A stretch of 64,000 nucleotides of DNA from Epinephelus fuscoguttatus (GCF_011397635.1 NC_064761.1:26949643-27013642); one strand, 5' to 3'. Positions 38,001-49,300 are shown, numbered from the stretch's first letter. Notes: generated by a model not told the origin, from the sequence alone. Numbers and translations are program-made.

Positions 38001-40830
38001 CATGGAGCAGTTTGTAGGAACTGAGTCCAGTCTGTGTTCTCAAGCAGAGGGCTACTTCTTCAAGCCTGTATTTCTTCCCAGGTACAACAGTTCAACATTT
38101 TTTTTTTAGATTTAAACTTCACCACACCACTTCTCATTTTAAGCTGTACAGATACAAATCTTAACGCCACTTGTCTTGTATATATAATATAGCAAGATCA
38201 GCTTGTGTTCATACAGTCCGTGCACTTTCAACAAATCTTTGTGGACCTCTTTCTGCTTTCCCACTGGTTTTTCACACAAACAAAAACTACGTATACAAAC
38301 CTTCAGGGTAAAATGTTTTGCTGAGAGGTATTTGGTTACCATAGATTGTACAGGTCTTCTGTTGCTGATAAAACATCTGCTTTAGATATATTTGCGCAAT
38401 AGAGGAAGTAGGCTGTTAAAGAAACTCTATGTAATATTTACTGTTTGTCTACATACTTTTTTATTTTTATTTTAACAAAATAATGAAGGCAGTGGCGTAA
38501 GATAGTGATGATGGGCCCCAGTGTGCCCTAGTTACTAGTCATGAAGCACACACACACACACACACGCACAGTTTTAGGTGTGTATATATATTTAACCAAC
38601 AGTGTGTTTTACTGCCGCTTTTATGTATATAATGTTGCAGATGTGCCCAGATTGTCACGCTTGAGAGATTTTGCAACTAGTTACTGTAAATCGCATCATC
38701 TCATTACATGATTTAACAGAGACTTAGTATTGGACATCAACATACATATCATCCAGCAATCATCATTACATTTCTGTATATGACAAAAACTACAAAAGAA
38801 AATAGGAAATTATTAGTTTAACTAAATAGTTTTTATAGTTTTATCATAGTTAATTTAGAATAAGCATGTAATTAGTTACAGATTGATACTATTGTACAAA
38901 AACAAAAAACCATCTTAGAGGTGGATTTGCCTTTTTGAGGTCATATATACAAAATTGCAGCATTTTTGATTTAACGTGAGCTCTTCTTTGTATACAGGCA
39001 TATTTCGAAGTGGCAATCAGGCCCCTCCACCCCACGGGCCCCAGTGCAACTGCACTGCCTGCACTGTCTATATTTACGTCCCTGAATGAAGGACCTCTGT
39101 TAACAATGCAGTCAGAGTATCACCCACAGGCTGCGAGACCTTGCGCTTCAGTGTAGAACATGCCAACATATTAAGTCTTTGTCCTGATTTGAAAATGTCG
39201 AGGCTTAGTTTGAAAAATACTTTACTTAACTTTATTTTATATTTAAGGACAATGCACGTTAATCAACATTTCTGGAAATGTGCCACTGTTAGCCAGCTGG
39301 CTAATTTTTAACTGCAGTCCTTTGACAAGATGTTTTGAAACCAATCGTTTTGTTACAATTTTGAAATTCTCAGATAACATTCATGAATTGAGCGCAGATC
39401 TCCCTCAAGGCCAACAGTCAAGTCTTTTATGTTAAGCAAATCTACAAGCACAACCACTGTATACAGTGTGTGTGAATACATTTTCAAAACTATTAGAATT
39501 ATGTCAAAATCTGGTTTTGCCTCTCTGCAACTGCATCATCTCAGCTGTGTGTATTTATTACGTACTTCTAAATTGAAAATATCTAATTTGTCTTTAACAT
39601 CTCTGCTAGAGTTTATTGCAAATTACTCACATATAGATGTGTTTAAGAGTATAATTAGTTGCATATCATGTTTGTATTTATGTTTCCATAGCCACACGTT
39701 AGTTTGTGGAAAAAGTGTTGTCCCTGAGTGCTCCATAATAACTGCTTTATGTGTGAAGTTTGAGCAGTTACATGTGTAGGCTACCCCAGAGGATTACTGC
39801 TACCCGTGAGTGTGGATTGTGATATGAAGTCATCCTATGTCGACGATATATTGAACTTTACTTCTGTCTACTGGATTTTAAGGTGTTTGGCATTTATTTA
39901 ACCAGTCAAGGCCAAATGTCCTATCTTGCAATTTTTAAAGAAAGTAAAAAAATATTTTGTGTATCCTCCCTACGATTCTGAAATTAAGTGGGTTCTTCTT
40001 GGCCAATGCTACACACTTGACAAAGTTTCATACAGATCAGGCCAGCAGATTTTCCTTAGTCCTGCTGACAAACATACATATCGAACCAAAAATATGACTG
40101 TTTTGGCGAAGGTAAAAAAAATTAAAAGGGTCATTGATTTGTCCTCAAAATATGTCATACAAATACTGTAATCCACTCAGCATGTGAGGGTCTAATAAAT
40201 GAGTTTCTTCTTCTAGGAACCTGCGTCGTTTCCGTCGCTGGCAGGTGCGGCAGGTGGAGGCAATGCGCTGCAGGAGAGAGTGGCACCGCCAGCTGGGCGT
40301 AGAGAACGCCGGTAGTCTGGACTGTCGATTTAAACTCAACACCCACAAGATGGTGTTTGTCATGAACTCTGAGGATTACATGTACCGCAGAGGAGCGCTG
40401 GTCAAAGCCAGGAAGGTAGGCTGGAGATTTAATATCAGGCACTGGTTTCCGATTGTGGTGTGTTTTGAGAGTGTGAGATGTAATGTGGAGAATCTCGGTG
40501 TCAGTGTGTGTCGGGAAAATTAAACCTTGCTTGTACATTTTCTGCCTGTTAAATCCTGTTTGGTGTCTGACAGTTCTTCCTCCTACTCCACAGTCACAGC
40601 ACAGAGTGGCAGCGAGCCAGCACGAACGCTTTGACAAGTGGCACCAGGGCTGGCTGGCCAATCATGTTTCGGCCTCGGCTGAACGCTCGGTGCAGAACTG
40701 GCTAATGGGCGAGGAGGAAGAGGACATGATCCCCTGCAAGACTACTTGCTTGTCGACTGAGGTGAAAGGGCAAGCGGTGAACAGATACCAAGTTCATTAC
40801 AGCGGTAGCAAAGCGCCAGCCTCCCCGTAG
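20109..40830 (+). CDS. sin3b: SIN3 transcription regulator family member B
   Basis: SIN3B is the scaffold of an HDAC1/2 corepressor complex that represses cell-cycle genes. Coding exons: 20109-20219, 21363-21469, 21800-21953, 23937-24302, 24742-24897, 25346-25474, 25645-25734, 25878-25996, 26332-26545, 26833-26949, 27828-28066, 29387-29570, 31793-32708, 34437-34606, 36960-37133, 37799-37891, 37987-38081, 40217-40415, 40594-40830. All phases agree, giving about 1289 codons (human about 1160). Domains: PAH1 (about 38-105), PAH2 (about 215-285, [18 protein letters not shown]), PAH3 (about 365-435), HDAC-interaction domain (about 450-560, [19 protein letters not shown]) and Sin3 C-terminal domain, ending [24 protein letters not shown] and [13 protein letters not shown] identify SIN3B rather than SIN3A. 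The Q-rich N-terminus ending [19 protein letters not shown] is SIN3A-like. The 916-base exon 13 encodes a low-complexity Gly/Ala/Gln/Ser linker. The ATG at 20109 is the first in frame. Confidence 0.97.
20987..21007. repeat. (ATTT)n microsatellite in sin3b intron 1
   Basis: About five tandem TTTA units are visible. Confidence 0.8.
22260..22530. repeat. Retroposon-derived repeat in sin3b intron 3
   Basis: It starts with CATCCATCCATC, the complement of a GGATGG-type retroposon tail. It continues through the common fish block containing GGGGGTGCTGGAACCGATCC, CACACTCACATTCACACC and CTTTGGACTGTGGGAGGAAG. Such sequences are abundant in teleosts and usually derive from LINE 3' ends. The family was not determined. 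Confidence 0.55.
23370..23720. repeat. Dispersed repeat in sin3b intron 3
   Basis: Second copy of the family at 13855-14170, recognised by TAGTGTACTATATTTAC at 23415-23431 and following CACAATGCAATG words. An open plus-strand frame of 113 codons across it has no recognisable protein content. Confidence 0.45.
25030..25300. repeat. Relic of the GCTGCAAC MITE family in sin3b intron 5
   Basis: It contains TGATAATTAATTAATCAAG and an ATGTGAATATTTGCTG word like that inside the intact copy at 62071-62437. Ends are eroded and no target duplication is visible. Confidence 0.45.
28295..29062 (+). mobile_element. Nonautonomous hAT-like element with perfect 8-bp TSD
   Basis: The left end reads CAGGGTATGAAATTAACAAA and the right end, read on the other strand, CAGTGTCAGAAATTAGCAAG, giving imperfect inverted termini of about 20 bases. 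Both ends carry GGGGGCAATTTTGGCCCC subterminal palindromes. The identical octamer ACCAGCAG flanks the element at 28287-28294 and 29063-29070, the target-duplication length of hAT transposons. The 768-base interior is AT-rich and has no transposase frame. It lies in sin3b intron 11. Confidence 0.88.
29571..31792 (+). other. sin3b: sin3b intron 12, no recognised content
   Basis: Large intron between exons 12 and 13. It has several open frames of 60-130 codons but none resembles a known protein, and no transposon terminus was identified. Confidence 0.5.
33940..34220. repeat. Relic of the GCTGCAAC MITE family in sin3b intron 13
   Basis: The left end TAGGGCTGCAACTAACAATT at 33940 matches the terminus type of the intact copy at 62071. 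It continues through AATTAATC-rich sequence to about 34220, where the expected right terminus is eroded. Confidence 0.55.
35034..35076. repeat. (CA)n microsatellite in sin3b intron 14
   Basis: About 21 uninterrupted CA units. It produces spurious His-Thr frames in translation. Confidence 0.95.
38490..39084 (+). mobile_element. Nonautonomous hAT-like element, copy 2, perfect 8-bp TSD
   Basis: The element opens CAGTGGCGTAAG and closes TATTTACGTCCCTG. AATGAAGG flanks it exactly at 38482-38489 and 39085-39092. It is 595 bases long and carries GGGCCCCAGTG blocks at both ends. It shares internal words with copy 1 at 1943-2561 and has no transposase frame. It lies in sin3b intron 17. Confidence 0.88.
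39215..39310. repeat. Short dispersed repeat fragment
   Basis: TTTAAGGACAATGCACGTTA followed by ATCAACATTTCTGGAAATGT is a block I recall as recurring in fish introns, probably a retroposon 3' fragment. Family uncertain. Confidence 0.35.
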
Positions 40831-41870
40831 AGGTCTGCATACAGATGGACATACAGTACACACACACACAGGTAAATGCATGGACGTACAGGACATTCAT
40901 ACACTAAACACAGACATAAACAGCTGCAGTCCCACTTCTCCACCTCCCTCCACGACACGTTCACTCATTCACTTTCACTGATGGATGAAGAACCACAGTG
41001 CAGACTCTGGACTGTTTACAGCGGTGGACAGTGAGTCAGTGAATGAGTGCACAGTGAGAGGAGTGATGGCGTGGAGAAAAAGGACCAACACAGACGGTGA
41101 AGTAATCAATGAGAGTGAGCTCGGTCCTTATTGATGGGACGAGTCGGACACGATGGCACAAAAGGAGCTCGTCATCCTCAGAATCATCATCATCATTTCT
41201 AGCTTCTCTAATGGCACTAAATGGACATGGAGAAGGTTGATCAGGCGAGACGTTATGAGATCATGAAATTTGTTTCAGAAATGTGAATGTCTGTTTCTTT
41301 TTTCTTTTTCTTTTCTTTTTTTTAAGTCAAGTGTAGTTTTTAGCTTCTAAAGCCAGAGAGCCTTCTGTTTGTTGGTTGGTTGGTTTATGTGTGTTTATAT
41401 GGAGAGATAATGGTAAACGTGTGTATGTATGTGTATCCTGCTCTTCATTTTGTCTGTTTGTATGCCCAGTACAGGCTCTACAACTCTAGTAATTGCATTA
41501 TTACTGTATGTGCATATATATATATATATAACAGGGATCCTGTATTTTTATATATGCATCTACACGAGTTGATTGATACATCTTAAGATCACGTGGTTCT
41601 TTACAGTGTTTGCTGTCAGCCAACTCTCGATGTTTTGCATTTTGGGTTTGTTTGTTTGTTTTTTGTTTTTTGTTTTTTTGTATTTTTTCCCTTTTTTGTG
41701 TTGTAGCTAAACAAGTTATCACCAAGGCAACAAGGAGTCCTTAAAATTAATTGGTTTAATATGGAGGAAGCAGTCAAATTATGTATCATATTCATGATAC
41801 TAAATGTTTACTTTGTATTGTCTTTTTTTTGCATACTGACATTGAAAATAAAAGCAAAATATCAGTGTTA
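40831..41870 (+). other. sin3b: sin3b 3' UTR with poly(A) signal
   Basis: Noncoding sequence after the TAG at 40828-40830. A canonical AATAAA lies at 41847-41852, preceded by T-rich stretches and a (TA)n tract at about 41513-41530. A further AATAAA-containing stretch near 41912 may be an alternative signal. The 3' UTR would be about 1.0 kb. Confidence 0.6.
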
Positions 41871-41999
41871 AAATAGAATGTATAACATTTATCCTGTATC
41901 AGTTATCATAAAATAAACAACCTAGTTGTGACCTTCTTAGATGTTGACTGGCAGGTTGTTTGTTTGTTTAACAAAACAGAAACTAGAGCTTTTAAACTG

Positions 42000-42230
42000 A
42001 TCATAGAGTTGAAACAACACAACTTTGACACAGTATCAATAAAAACTGAAGCAATTAATTAGTTGATGGGCAGATAATTATTCTGTTACTATTTTAATAA
42101 TCTAATTTCATTTACTTTTAAAACAGAATACAATTAATTTCCTGGTTGGAGCTCCTTAAATGTCAGGATTTGTTTGCTTTTCCCTTTCATATTGTAAACT
42201 GAATATCTTTGGTTTTTTTCCAGAACAGCC
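42000..42230. repeat. Relic of the GCTGCAAC MITE family downstream of sin3b
   Basis: GTAAACTGAATATCTTTGG at 42194-42212 is identical over 19 bases to 62246-62264 inside the intact copy at 62071-62437, and GCAATTAATTAGTTGATGGG is also family-typical. Termini are not preserved. Confidence 0.55.
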
Positions 42231-42709
42231 ACTAATTGACCCTGCGGTGAGTGTTTTAACTTCTCTTTCCAGGGTCAAGAGCAGTCTCTCAATCATATGG
42301 ACACACTTGTTTTTCTCTTAAGAGGGTTCGTCTGATGACTTGTCTCAAAGTTAGAATGTGTTCTCCTTTGATTTAGTGGGTGCTGCCTCTCTGCCAAGAA
42401 GTGAGATTTTCAGGCTTTTCAGGATGATTCATTCATCTGTACTGGCACACTGAACATAACGGCGTCAGACTCAGTCACGAATGGGGAAAAAAAAGACATA
42501 GAATCCGTAATTGCTGCTGGTGCTTTTGGATGAGTTCCTCAAGCTGTTTTTTGGACAGAGTTCTGAACCTCCTCAAAACCTAAATCTTGTCAGGACATGC
42601 AATGCCACTTTTTACCACCAGGCTGTACATCTACCTAAAGCATTGCTTCTGCAAGGGCATTGTGAACCAATGATTACCCTCAGAAACACCTTGAGTGGTT
42701 GTGAAAATG

Positions 42710-43577
42710 TCACGAAAATGTCTTAGCATATTATGGGATAAAAAATAGTTTGTGAAAAAATGTGTATAAAAAAAAAAGTCATAGTATGTCATAAAAATGA
42801 GTGTAAAAAAGTCTTAGTATCATATGTCGTCATGAAGTGAAAAAAGTCAGTATATTATGTCGTGAAAAATGAGTAAAGAAAAGTCATAGTATAGTATGTC
42901 ATAAGAAATGTCAAAAACAAGTCATAGTATAGTATAGTATGTCATAAACATGAGAGGAAAAAAAGTCATAGTATAGTACGTCATAAACGTGTGAAAAAAG
43001 TGACAGTACAGGATGTCATAAAAATGAGTGGGGGAAAATAACGTCATGTTAAGTATGTCATAAAAAAGAGTGAAAAACGTTATAGTATATAACAAAAAAA
43101 AGTCATAGTATAGTATGTCATAAAAATGTGGGAAAAAAAGTGATAGTACAAGATGTCATAAAAATGAGTGGAAAAAACATCATGGTATAGTATGTCATAA
43201 AAATGAGTGAAACAGTCAGTATAAAAATGACAGAAAAAAGTCATAGTAAAAGTATGTCATAAAAATGTGTGAAAAAAGTCAGTATAGTATGTCATAAAAA
43301 TGATTTTAAAAGTCATCGTATAGAATGTCATAAGAAAAGTAAAAAAAAAAAGTCATTGTATAGTATGTCATAAAAATTAGTCAAAATCATAGTAGTATGT
43401 TGTAAAAATGACTGAAAAAAGTCATAGTATAGTATGTCATAAAAATGAGAGAAAAAAGTCATAGTATAGTACATCATAAAAATTAGTGAAAAAATCTCAA
43501 CGAAAGTCATAGTATAGTATGTCAAAAATATGTCAAAAAAAGTCATAGTATAGTATGTCATAAAAATGAGTGGGGGA
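42710..43577. repeat. AT-rich minisatellite, left block
   Basis: Some twenty imperfect tandem copies of a unit of about 37 bases, built from TCATAGTATAGTATGTCATA plus AAAATGAGTG and a short A-run. Units vary in length by deletion of the TAGTA duplication and by A-run length. The array stops abruptly at the retroelement at about 43578 and resumes beyond it at about 45600. It contains no genes; a 77-codon minus-strand frame inside is only the repeat translated. Confidence 0.9.
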
Positions 43578-45605
43578 AAAAGTCAGTTCGGGTGGAAGCT
43601 TCATTGGGGTCATCAGGTGGGCACCCTCCTTCACTGGTGTTTCGATGGTGATGGGCCCACTACACCTCCAGAGGGCTCATTGGCAACGCCTGGCGTCCCA
43701 GGTGTGCCCCCCTCTGCTTTCAACCCTTCTAAGCCACTGGTGTTACTTTGGGGCCCAGGAGGTGTCTCACCTCTTCACCCACAGCCATCGGCTTGCTTGC
43801 TCTGCTGCTCCTGAGAGGGCTCTGATGGTCTGGTGTTGGGCTTGGCCTCGAATCCCAAGGTCCCTAAGTAGCCTGATGGTTGACTTGCCCACGAAGCCTC
43901 TGCAACCGACTTCCACTGGGCAAATCTTAGCTTTCCAGCCGCGCCGTTCAGCATCGGCCGCCAGCTCCATGTACTTAAGGCTCTTGCGCTCGAAGGCCTC
44001 CTCCACAGCATCCTCCCAGGGAACAGTAAGCTCTATGATGTACACAGAGTAGAGTGAGGAGGACCAGAGGATGAGATCTGGTCTGAGGTTCGTTGTGGCA
44101 ATCTCAGATGGGAAGCAGAGCCTTTGATTCAGATCTGCCACCAACTTCCAGTCTCGTGCACCTCCGAGCTGACCGATGTCTGATGTTGTAGGGGCTGTGG
44201 CTGGCTTTGCACCTTCACGGATGAACATTCTAGCAGATGCTGGATGGAATGATGGAGGAGGCAGGGCATTGATTTTTGTCCGCCTGGTCTCCAGAGCAGC
44301 TGCTAGGCACTTTAGGACGTGGTTGTGCTGCCAGGTGTAATGACCCTGTGACATGCTTGTTTTGCAGCCAACCAAAATGTGCTTGAGGTTTGCTAGGGAT
44401 GGACAGAGGGGACAGGTGGCGTCTTCTCCGTACCATTGGTTGAGGTTAGAGGGGGAAGGCAGGATATCATATGTGGCTCATAAGATGAAGCTGATGTGAA
44501 ATGCTTCCATGCCCAGCAGCTCCCTCCAAGAGAATTTCCTCCTCTCAACTCCCTCCCATCTCATCCACTGACCTTGTTTCGATTGTGAGACAGCCTTTGC
44601 ACATCTTGCTGCCTGCTCTTGTCACCACACCTCCTCAACAACCAGAGCTCGGCGTTGAGCTAGTGCTGCCTTATGCCAGGATGGTCTGCTCTCTCCAAGG
44701 CCAAGGCCTCCCCTCCCCTGTTGCACAAGGCCAATGATGTCTCTGTGCCTGAGATCTGACTTCGCCTGCTGAGTAGCTGCAGCTGGGGTCCATTTCCTTC
44801 CAGTCACAAGAGTAGGAGCTGCTTGGGCTACGCAAGGGTCACGGGATTCCCTAAGTGTCATTTCCAACCTTACCTTGGAACATTTGAACTCCTCTGCGAG
44901 GGTGGACACAGGAAGCTCAAGTATGCCTCTTCCATACAGCCCGATGTTACTAAAGCATCTCGGGAGTCCCAGCCACTTTTTGGCAAATGAGCTGATCAAC
45001 CTCTCTAGTTTTTCGACCATTGAGATTGGGACCTTGTAGATGGTCAGAGGCCACATCAGCCGGGGTAATAGCCCAAAATGAAGGCACCAAAGCTTCATTC
45101 TGCCTGGGAGCATGGTCTTGTTGATACGCTCAAGGCCACTTATGGTTTCCTGCCTGAGCTGGTCCACTTGCCCTTTGTCCTTGAGGGTGGCATCATACCA
45201 ACGTCCAAGACTCTTTATTGGCTTCTCTGACACTGTTGGTATAGGTTGCTCATCAACGCAAAACTGGTGTTCTGACAGTTGTCCCTTGATGACTGAAATG
45301 CTCCTGGACTTGCTCGGATTTATTTCCATCCGGGCCTACTGGATGTTCTCCTGCAGCTTGTTCAGCAACCGTCTAGCATATGCCTTGGTTGTGGTGAGTA
45401 TGGTCATATCATCCATATACCCTCTGATGGGAGGGAGACGAAGACCAGTTTTGAGCTTGAACCCTCCAACCACCCACCGGGAGGCTTGGATGATGACCTC
45501 CATCGCCATCGTGAAGGCCAGAGACGAGATGGTGCATCCTGCCATTATCCCTCTTTCCAGCCGTTGCCATGCCGTGGTGTACTCGTCTGTTGTCAGGCAT
45601 AGCTC
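43578..45605 (-). pseudogene. Decayed non-LTR retrotransposon: RT C-terminus, zinc knuckle, endonuclease-like domain
   Basis: The minus strand from about 45605 to the terminal stop at 43767-43769 is one continuous frame of about 610 codons broken by only three stops, at 45336-45338 (TAG), 44622-44624 (TGA) and 44478-44480 (TGA). It encodes the end of a reverse transcriptase with the YMDD box (45408-45419), conserved LPGRMKLWCLHFGLLPRL and KWLGLPRCFSNIGLYGRG segments, and a CX2CX7HX4C knuckle (CPLC...H...C, 44364-44414). A PD-(D/E)XK-like region follows: RPDLILWS, IELTVPWE and ERKSLKY (about 43975-44090). That order resembles restriction-like-endonuclease non-LTR elements. I recall this family as widespread in fish; its name is not certain. 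The N-terminal half is missing (5' truncation), and about 190 noncoding bases follow the stop. No host function is implied. Confidence 0.8.
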
Positions 45606-45820
45606 ATAGTATAGTATATCATAAAAATATGTCAAAAACGTATAGTAAAGTAAAGTATAGTATGTCATAAAAATGAGTGGGGAAAAAAGTCATAGTTTAC
45701 TATTTCATAAAAATGAAAAAAAAAAGTCATAGTATAGTATGTCCTAAAAATGAGTGAAAAAAATACGCCATAATATATTATGTAATAAAAATATGTCAAA
45801 AAAGTCACAGTATAGCATGA
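45600..45820. repeat. AT-rich minisatellite, right block
   Basis: The same unit family as 42710-43577, in the same orientation, starts at CTCATAGTATAGTATATCAT immediately after the retroelement and continues for about five imperfect units. The left block ends at AGTCA and the right block restarts at TCATAG, so the array phase is preserved across the insertion. Confidence 0.85.
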
Positions 45821-46300
45821 TAAGCATAATTAGCAGCATAATTAAAAAGCAGCATAATTAAAAACAAATTAAAAAAAATAATAATATATAGTATTGCAGA
45901 CTGATGGCAGCCCTCTGAAACATTTTGTTCAGACATCGAACATGATATTAATTGCATGAATCATATTTTAATCATCTTTGGTCCATTTCAATATTTTCAC
46001 TTTCCGTAACTAACATTTAATACTCTACTCTGCTACTTCGTCAAACTGTGTACACAAAGCAAGCTTCTGTCAGGTTAGGAATGACAACTTATAGAAAGCC
46101 TCTGGTTGCATGGCAACTGGTGGCACTTTGCAAGTGTTACCTAAAGTTAGCAAGCTTGGGGGACAGTTTGGCAGTTTAATGTGGAAGCAAGATGCAAAAA
46201 GATATTTTGTTTTATGTGTGCACTTTTTGTGTGTGGCCCTCAACAATATACTGGCTCCCTGAATGAGCAAAGTTGAACCCCTGTAAAGGTTATGGGGGTT
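45821..46300. other. AT-rich intergenic stretch
   Basis: Sequence between the minisatellite and the presumed end of the xpr1 transcript. No gene or repeat with clear ends was recognised. Confidence 0.45.
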
Positions 46301-49300
46301 ATTGACTAACTAATCTGCTTCGAAGTGCACTGCAAAATACTGCACAGACATTAAGAATAAACATGAAGCAATTAGAAGAAGAAACAGAAACACCCCGACA
46401 ACCACAGCAAACAACTGTGAGATGTAACAGGCTGTACGTGTTAATGTACGTGTACTCATATTCACAGATCTGCATCAGAGCCACACAGAGGGGAGATACT
46501 CACTCAGCAACACAAAGGTCAGGGACGTTGACGAGACCTAAAACTTGAGAAACTAAAACATTAGAATGATTCAAAAGTGAAAAGAGAAATAAAGAGGCAA
46601 GAGGCAGAGCGAGATTTAAAAATAATCGTGGTTTATAAAACCCAGATATGACAGGATCACCAAAGTGTATACAGAAATACAAATACCATCAGGAAAACCA
46701 TCATAGAACGGTGTTATACACGCGACATGTACAAACTACTCTGTAAAAGGGACTCGGGGGAGGATGGTTCAAACTGTAAGACATTTTCCTTTCTTTATGT
46801 CTCTTAAAATCACATTTAGCCACAATGTATTTTATTCTATTATCTTTTTTTATCTTATCAAAGTAGAACATCCATCTACCAAACTACAGGTACTACCACG
46901 TTCAGCTAGATTAGAGAGAGGGTACGAACAACACCGAGAGAGGGACAGGGAGGGGTGGACACATATCAAGCACTTTAACATCATGGGGGTTTCAGCAAGC
47001 AGTGGAAACAAAATCACCCATGAGAAAAATGGGATGTCAGGGCGGAGGATCGTCTCATCAAACACAAACTGTACAAAGTAACCCTGTTTTTGTTTTTGTC
47101 GCCGGGTTACACATACTGTGAACAGACACTGGTCAGTGGAACATTTGTTTTTCCTCACAGAGAGGCATCTCAAAAATGCTCCAAAAAAAGATCCTGGATC
47201 TGTTTAAGAAATAATTCAAGAGGAGCTCAAGCAGATCTGGGATCAGTTTAACAGTATCTTGTCATGGTGTGGGTATCTCTCTGTTCCTGTGCCCTACAGT
47301 ATGTCAAAGTGCTTCTGTCCGCAGGGCAGTTTACAAACAACAGATCCACAATATTTTCATGCACATTCACAAATGTACAGACAGTATCACAGCTTCAGGA
47401 CACGGTAACCTGCTCCTCGCACCTCCTCCACGAGCCCTGGACGCAAAGCCTTGAAATATAAAGGAATCACCAACAAGATACGACCAAGCACATTCTCCAG
47501 TTCTATGGATTTTTTTTGATTTTTATACAAACACATTGTCAACAGATTTACACATGAAGTGCAGGATCGCGACCAAGAACAAAAAGCTCCTCATCGCCTA
47601 AAAAATACTGCTTGTCTGGAGCAAAAATGGCGACGTATGAAATCAATCATTGTCACAGCTGCTACAATGATTGCTAATATACACATTATGTCAAATAAAT
47701 TAAGACCTATGTACAATGTAAAACTAAAGCAGCATGCAGGCAAGACAACAGAGCCTTTTTACAAAACTATCTGCTGTAGAGTTGTGCTCTCCGACACAAG
47801 AGAGAGAGAGGCAATGTGGGCTGTGTGTGTATATATGTGTGTGTGTGTGTGTGTGGGTGTGTGTCATGTTTTAAGCCTGTATGCAGTTATGGTATGTGTC
47901 CAGTGTGTTTAAATGGATCAGGAAGCTACCCATCTTCTATACTTACTATACTTACTACTCTATACTACATTTTTTCCAGCTTTCTAGTTCACATTAAGAT
48001 CATTGCACACAGAAGCTTCTCAGTCTTTTAGCCACTACGGGAAAAAACAGAAGCAGAAGAAACTGGACTCTCTGTAACACGTGTCTTGAAGCTCTCTGGG
48101 CTTCGTCTCATGACTGGCTGGTGGCAGTGTAGCCACAGGGAAGAACAGTGGAGCAGAGTGAAGGGGTCAAACAGGAAGAGAAAGTGAAACACACAAACCA
48201 GCGTTAAAATTAGCATCTTGTCTCTGAAAGCCAGATGGCCCTTTAACAGCAGCAGAGACGCATTTTAAAAGTTATAACCAACTGTTCTTAAAGTGTTTGG
48301 AAACGGGCAGAGGGGGCTGATAGTGGATGCCACATATACAGCACATTTTTCCTGGTTGATACTAACTTTCCTTTTCTAAGTTTAGTCGATTACATTTGAT
48401 CTCACAAATCACAACACTTGAAATCATTTTCTTTTAAAAGTGCTGAAATGAACGAGGCAACACTGAACGCTACAGACAAACAAACAAACAACACATATCT
48501 GGTGACAGGAACGCTGAATGTGGTCAGAGAGCTTTTGCAGTGTTGCCAGCTTTGATTGCCACCAAGTAACTCAATAAGAGTCGTCCAATCGTCATGTGAA
48601 ATGAACCCAATTTTTTATTTCAGATGTTGGATGAGATTTTCCATTCATGGGCGTTCTGTTTTATGAGTATAATTAGGTGAAGCCAAATCAAAAGAGGCTG
48701 GTTTGTTGGGTTAAAGCATAACTTTTTGTTGGAGGAAACCACCCAAATGGCACATTTTTATCTGCACACTTATAAAAAAAGTAGCTCAGATTGGTATAAA
48801 ACTGCCCAATCTGGCAACACTGAGCTCTTGTCAGGGCATCTGGTGACCATATGAAGTCTTTTGCAGTGTACCAGTGGTTCTCAAACTTTTTTCTGTGATA
48901 CCCGACTTAGAGAGGGCAAACAAATTGCTCACACTGGGAAAAATGGTGGCAAAATGAGCCAGTCTGAATTTCATTGCAATAACATTATCGTAAACGTGAT
49001 TGACACAAAGGCTCTCCTGCTGTATTGACAGTAAACATGAAAGCAGAATGAGCCTTTTCATGTTTTCAGTTGAGACCAGCAGCTCTGTAGCTCACTCTGT
49101 CGGTCATTTCACAAAAATCCCCCCACCCTTTGGCAGCCATGTTTTTGCCCTAGGAGACTGAAATTTGGCACAAAGGTCAAGTGTATTTGTTTTTGTTCGT
49201 GCTAGTTGGCTAAAAGGGGGCGTGGCCATGGGAGTGGCCTATCGCAAAAAGGTGCGTAACTTTATAATGGATATAAAGGTTATGCACCTTGCCCAAGATT

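Noticed and set aside
43328-43561. 77-codon minus-strand frame rich in Tyr, Thr and Phe
   Set aside because: It is the minisatellite unit translated repeatedly, not a gene.
42710-43577. Regular direct repeats that might suggest a CRISPR array
   Set aside because: Units are tandem with no unique spacers, vary in length, and lie in a fish genome.
43566-44052. Plus-strand frames of 82 and 160 codons
   Set aside because: Antisense to the retroelement frame, whose minus-strand protein is clearly the real coding content.
44622-45329. 235-codon minus-strand frame as an independent gene
   Set aside because: It is in frame with the segments on both sides and shares family motifs; it is the middle of one decayed retroelement frame.
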